DNA of 7,311 bases from Actinobacteria bacterium UBA2236. GTDB lineage: Bacteria; Actinomycetota; Actinomycetes; Nanopelagicales; Nanopelagicaceae. Positions 6,449 through 7,311 of the stretch are shown one piece after another; position 1 is the stretch's first letter; each line of letters opens with the position of its first letter. Under the pieces are notes generated by a model that saw nothing but the letters and a program-made list of their open reading frames with translations, was not told where the DNA came from and ran no database searches. Both the position numbers and the translations under genes were made by a program. The DNA is taken from assembly GCA_002347935.1 (NCBI GenBank), contig DDYK01000006.1:9393-16703 (forward strand), written 5' to 3'.

Positions 6449-6612
6449 ATACCTATACGTATGAGGCAGGACGCTTTGGATGAACAAAAAGCCCCAACGC
6501 TGATCTACTACTCCTCTACTAACGCCCTTAGGGGCGTAGTAGGTGTATCCAATCGCGTGGAATCCAAAGTGGGGTTTACCCTGTATAAATTTTATAAAGA
6601 TGGCAATATTGA
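6449..6612 (+). promoter_or_regulatory. Structured intergenic region: bulged hairpin, flanking dyad and promoter for the HTH gene
   Basis: This 164-base gap holds no gene I can support. CTACT-ACGCCC (6516-6527, with one unpaired A at 6521) pairs with GGGCGT-AGTAG (6532-6542) across a TTAG loop, an 11-bp stem. An outer 8-bp inverted repeat, CTTTGGAT (6474-6481) and ATCCAAAG (6562-6569), flanks it; a third ATCCAA lies at 6547-6552. No T-run follows the hairpin on the plus strand, so a simple terminator is unlikely. Two -10-like boxes, TATAAA at 6584-6589 and 6593-6598, lie just upstream of the HTH start. An operator, a replication origin or a structured leader are possible. Confidence 0.45.
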
Positions 6613-6849
6613 ATGATGATAAACAATCTAATGTCAGTACAGACTTCCTATACGCCCGTCCAGGTAGCCAAAATGTTGGGTGTCAAACCTACAACCGTAT
6701 ATGCGTGGCTCTCAAGGAAAGAAATGCGTGCCAACAAAGTTGGACATAATCGATACATATCTCACCAGCAAATAGTTGACTTCTTTAATCAGAGAAAAAC
6801 TGGCGAATATGTAGACATGACTTATGCCAATGGACCAGTCCGAAGTTAA
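6613..6849 (+). CDS. Small HTH protein, excisionase/MerR-like (HTH_17 type)
   Basis: The 78-residue product consists almost entirely of a winged HTH of the excisionase family: YTPVQVAKMLGVKPTTVYAWL (about 13-33) is the helix-turn-helix, and VGHNRYISHQQIVDFF (about 43-58) gives the wing and following helix. Such proteins act as recombination directionality factors (Xis) or as small regulators of the element. Position on an integrase-bearing element supports either role. Starts at 6613, 6616 and 6631 are all in frame. None has a good Shine-Dalgarno. TATAAA at 6593-6598 would place transcription within a few bases of 6613, which fits leaderless translation. It is separated from the ATPase by 164 bases, so it probably has its own promoter. 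Confidence 0.85.
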   Translation: MMINNLMSVQTSYTPVQVAKMLGVKPTTVYAWLSRKEMRANKVGHNRYISHQQIVDFFNQRKTGEYVDMTYANGPVRS

Positions 6850-6860
6850 TACATAAGAAG

Positions 6861-6872
6861 ACCTTGCAAGGT
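6861..6872. repeat. Perfect 12-bp palindrome after the HTH gene
   Basis: ACCTTGCAAGGT reads the same on both strands and starts 11 bases after the HTH stop. It is followed by TTT and an A-run. It may be a short terminator hairpin (more plausible for minus-strand transcription, where a T-run precedes rather than follows it) or a protein-binding site. Neither can be shown. Confidence 0.3.
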
Positions 6873-6886
6873 TTAAAAAACCCCAT

Positions 6887-6902
6887 GTTATCCGCGGACA
6901 AC
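6887..6902. promoter_or_regulatory. Candidate operator: 16-bp near-perfect palindrome
   Basis: GTTATCCGCGGACAAC is symmetric at 14 of 16 positions around CCGCGG. Its right half (GACAA, 6897-6901) is matched by an inverted TTGTC at 6914-6918, giving a further half-site. It lies between the HTH gene and the next small ORF, where an operator for the element's own HTH regulator would be expected. Assignment is inference. Confidence 0.4.
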
Positions 6903-6938
6903 TAATGATCGAATTGTCAGTAGCCTGAAAGAAAACAC

Positions 6939-7103
6939 ATGTACCCACAAGAATTTCAATTCACGGATTACTTCCAGGAAGTTAGGATGCCGAAAGCCTT
7001 ACCCAGCCAAATCAGGAAAAACTATAGACACCTATCTGAAATACTGAGTTTGCAGATCAAGCAGGCGCAATTAGAAAAATTAACGAAGAGAAAAGGGTGG
7101 TAG
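6939..7103 (+). CDS. Small ORF, 54 residues, unknown function
   Basis: ATG at 6939, stop TAG at 7101-7103; the frame is closed by a TAG at 6921-6923, so this ATG is the first possible start. An A/G-rich stretch (GAAAGAAAA) precedes it as a weak ribosome binding site. The product starts MYPQEFQFTDYFQEVRMP and ends in a highly charged, probably helical tail (LSEILSLQIKQAQLEKL, then KRKGW). No signal peptide, membrane segment or known motif is seen. Composition looks protein-like, and the strand agrees with int, the ATPase and the HTH gene. A small DNA- or protein-binding accessory factor is conceivable, but I do not recognise it. Confidence 0.5.
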   Translation: MYPQEFQFTDYFQEVRMPKALPSQIRKNYRHLSEILSLQIKQAQLEKLTKRKGW

Positions 7104-7213
7104 GGGTTAAACCACTTAAGTATCAGGTGGCTACCCAGGCCATTTCCATAGGTATTGAATTGATGACCTCGACAGTAGCCGAATTTAGCGAACCCCTTCA
7201 TGGTGTTTGGTAG
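7097..7213 (+). CDS. Possible short overlapping ORF, 38 residues
   Basis: A GTG at 7097 lies inside the end of the preceding ORF (7-base overlap GTGGTAG) and is preceded by GAAGAG at 7085-7090, a passable ribosome binding site. The frame continues to TAG at 7211-7213. The same frame is open back to about 7040, so a -1 frameshift from the upstream ORF is another way to read it. The product (start VVGVKPLKYQVATQ) has no recognisable motif. Real gene, frameshifted extension and chance frame all remain possible. Confidence 0.3.
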   Translation: MVGVKPLKYQVATQAISIGIELMTSTVAEFSEPLHGVW

Positions 7214-7311
7214 AAGAGTCGCCCTATAAGCCGGAAAGTTGTTTACATTCCCTGGACAAACACGAGACTGCCAGAATCGGTAAGTTCGTTCATTCTGATG
7301 TCTCTGTATGG
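7207..7311 (+). CDS. Possible partial ORF running off the right edge
   Basis: A frame opens after the TAG at about 7186-7188 and stays open for 35 codons from a TTG at 7207 to the last base. The TTG overlaps the previous stop as TTGGTAG, the same junction form as at 7097. The visible peptide (start LVEESPYKPESCLHS) shows no motif. Only the sequence to the right can tell whether this is a gene. Confidence 0.25.
   Translation, partial: MVEESPYKPESCLHSLDKHETARIGKFVHSDVSVW

Noticed and set aside
6712..6948. Minus-strand 78-codon frame
   Set aside because: It is antisense to the clear HTH gene and has no motif or ribosome binding site.
7022..7201. Minus-strand 59-codon frame starting MKGFAKFGYC
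   Set aside because: No Shine-Dalgarno, runs against all neighbouring element genes and overlaps plus-strand frames with better support; kept only as a remote alternative.
6850..7311. Search for an attR copy of the tRNA-Lys 3' end
   Set aside because: No recognisable copy of the T arm plus acceptor sequence was found by eye; the right end of the element is taken to be outside the window.

Overview
The window looks like a chromosomal segment of a low-GC actinobacterium with the left part of an integrated mobile element in it. A freshwater Nanopelagicales (acI)-type organism is my best guess. It rests on moderate AT-richness, short intergenic gaps and the actinobacterial style of the CorA, glutamate dehydrogenase and UbiB-like proteins. 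This is inference; no taxonomic marker is present.

Positions 1-3810 are host backbone. An ABC1/UbiB-family atypical kinase runs off the left edge. It converges on a minus-strand pair: a Glu/Leu/Phe/Val-type glutamate dehydrogenase and, 18 bases behind its stop, a 31-codon ORF with a very strong Shine-Dalgarno sequence that is easy to miss. A CorA-type metal channel is transcribed divergently from the dehydrogenase. A complete tRNA-Lys(CTT) follows.

Positions 3811 to the right edge read as an integrative element whose left junction is probably the tRNA-Lys 3' end. A 327-base leader rich in inverted and direct repeats precedes a tyrosine integrase (GTG start). The integrase overlaps by 8 bases a RepA/KaiC-like P-loop ATPase of the type found in actinobacterial phages and integrative elements. 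After a structured 164-base gap comes a 78-residue excisionase/MerR-like HTH protein, then an unrecognised 54-codon ORF. Two further short frames follow, each starting inside the stop of the previous one; the last runs off the right edge. No second tRNA-end repeat (attR) is visible, so the element continues beyond the window.

The likely logic is excision and integration by the integrase, possibly with the HTH protein as recombination directionality factor or repressor, and replication or partial replication through the ATPase. No primase, relaxase, FtsK-like transfer protein, capsid or terminase gene is seen, so plasmid-like, conjugative and phage-satellite lifestyles cannot be told apart. 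The most unusual non-coding feature is the integrase leader. Five perfect dyads lie within about 115 bases. Two of them are 16/20 identical with a paired (covarying) substitution, and the last one encloses the integrase Shine-Dalgarno.
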